From Bacillota bacterium (GTDB taxonomy: Bacteria; Bacillota; Dethiobacteria; Dethiobacterales; Dethiobacteraceae): a DNA stretch of 45,361 nt. The notes under the pieces were generated by a model, which worked only from the letters and a program-made list of their open reading frames with translations, did not search any database and had not been told where the DNA came from. Made by a program: the position numbers and the translations under genes. Each line of letters begins with the position of its first letter. Within the stretch, counting starts at the first letter, position 1. The DNA lies in the NCBI GenBank assembly GCA_012523945.1, contig JAAYSO010000099.1, positions 1-45,361 on the forward strand, in the 5' to 3' direction. Shown in pieces: positions 44,445-45,361 of the stretch.

Positions 44445-45320
44445 CTACCGTTTACTCCTTTTATACGGTTCGATATGGGCTAATACCTGCACTTTTTTAT
44501 TGATTACACTCCTAATTTTATCTTCGATTTTATGCATCAAATCATGACATTCTTCCACACTTAAATCATGTTCCGTAACGATATGCATATCAATATGCAT
44601 ATCACGCCTGCTCCCCCTGCTGCGAATATTATGCACATCTTTTACATGTTCAAAACTCATCACAATCTTGCTGATCTCATCCGGATCTACTACCGCTCTG
44701 TCAAGCAGAATATCACCGTTATCACATAAAATCTCATAAGCGGCAAAAAGAATAAATCCGGCAACCACCAGCGAAGCCAGCGGATCGATGACAGGCGGCA
44801 AGCCTATTTTAATACAGACAAGAGTTAAAAGCACCCCTAAAGAAATATAAATATCACTTTTAGTATGCAGTGAATCGGAAATTAAGATTTGACTGTTTAA
44901 TGCTTTGCCTTTTTTATACTCATATCTACTGACAAAGATGTTAACACAAAGCGTAAAAATCAGCACCACGATACTTTCCAATGTTACTTCAGGCACAACA
45001 GGGTGGAAAAACCTGCTGATGGCATCTATGATGATCTTTCCCCCCATTACAAACAGCATCCCGGCAATCACTAATCCTGCCATCATTTCAAATTTGCTAT
45101 GACCGTAGGGATGATTTTCATCCACAGGTTGGGAAGCAAAATGTATACCGATTAAACCTACAATATTTGATGAACCGTCTGTAATGGAATGAAAGCCGTC
45201 TGCAGTCATACTGCTACTCCTGATCATAACACCAACTATAATTTTCAAAGCTGCAACAAGAAGATTGGCAAATAATATTGTCCACAACACCTGTTTTACC
45301 TTGCGATAATTATCCGCCAT
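44445..45320 (-). CDS. Cation diffusion facilitator family metal efflux transporter
   Basis: A 291-residue membrane protein with six helices and a cytosolic C-terminal domain that senses metal in related proteins. The metal site residues are in helix 2, DGFHSITDG (HxxxD-type), and helix 5, HTKSDIY (HxxSD-type), matching the zinc/iron/cobalt exporters ZitB, YiiP and relatives. The C-terminal domain has HIDMHIVTEHDLS with several histidines. The ATG at 45320 follows GGTG; a TTG just upstream is an alternative. The right edge of the window cuts its promoter region. Family firm; which metal is exported cannot be read. Confidence 0.93.
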   Translation of the reverse strand: MADNYRKVKQVLWTILFANLLVAALKIIVGVMIRSSSMTADGFHSITDGSSNIVGLIGIHFASQPVDENHPYGHSKFEMMAGLVIAGMLFVMGGKIIIDAISRFFHPVVPEVTLESIVVLIFTLCVNIFVSRYEYKKGKALNSQILISDSLHTKSDIYISLGVLLTLVCIKIGLPPVIDPLASLVVAGFILFAAYEILCDNGDILLDRAVVDPDEISKIVMSFEHVKDVHNIRSRGSRRDMHIDMHIVTEHDLSVEECHDLMHKIEDKIRSVINKKVQVLAHIEPYKRSKR

Positions 45321-45361
45321 CAATTCACCATCTTTCCAGGTACAATAAAAATCTGTGAAAC

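Overview
The window looks like chromosome of a low-to-moderate GC, Gram-positive, probably anaerobic and spore-forming member of the Clostridia (a Peptococcaceae-like relative is a guess; I cannot name a genus). The reasons are strong AGGAGG-type ribosome sites, GTG and TTG starts, a type II pantothenate kinase next to an ECF transporter subunit, an oligopeptide permease with a lipoprotein binding protein, an SLH surface protein, a YhaO/YhaN-like nuclease pair, a NiaR-type repressor, and a LysM protein behind a sequence that fits a sigma-K promoter. There is no rRNA, tRNA, CRISPR array, insertion sequence or phage that I can see.

Layout. 1-7.5 kb: the tail of a peptide-type binding protein, then minus-strand proA, a SnoaL-like protein with a coiled-coil, carB without carA, and a pair that looks like pantothenate uptake and phosphorylation (ECF S component plus CoaW, the latter apparently starting at an ATT codon). 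7.7-11.5 kb: a three-gene MacAB-like export operon whose adaptor appears internally duplicated. 11.8-12.1 kb: a decayed STAS-domain gene. 12.1-17.8 kb: oppBCDF plus oppA. 18.1-21.7 kb: SbcC/SbcD-like (YhaN/YhaO-like) genes. 21.8-24.1 kb: an iron-type alcohol dehydrogenase and an unrecognised protein. 24.3-26.9 kb: an SLH protein with about nine degenerate 70-residue repeats.

27.0-30.3 kb is the most interesting block. It holds a thymidylate-synthase-family gene converging, with five bases between stop codons, on an operon of a YjjG-like nucleotidase, a class M sirtuin (SirTM) and a zinc-type macrodomain. This is the writer/eraser pair of a mono-ADP-ribosylation system, but its usual lipoylated GcvH-like target and LplA2 ligase are not beside it. 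A second, very similar SirTM stands alone at 41.8-42.7 kb between a MoaF-like gene and an aldehyde dehydrogenase.

30.4-34.2 kb carries a soluble chemotaxis-receptor-like protein, oligoendopeptidase F and an AlkD-like DNA glycosylase. 34.2-38.6 kb is a probable four-gene operon (DUF89 phosphatase-like, TIM-barrel isomerase-like, Fe-S flavin oxidoreductase, NiaR). 38.9-45.3 kb holds a metallo-beta-lactamase-fold hydrolase, the LysM protein, the MoaF-like protein, SirTM-2, an aldehyde dehydrogenase and a cation diffusion facilitator. Most transcription units end in clear hairpin terminators. All functional statements rest on reading motifs by eye; no database search was run.
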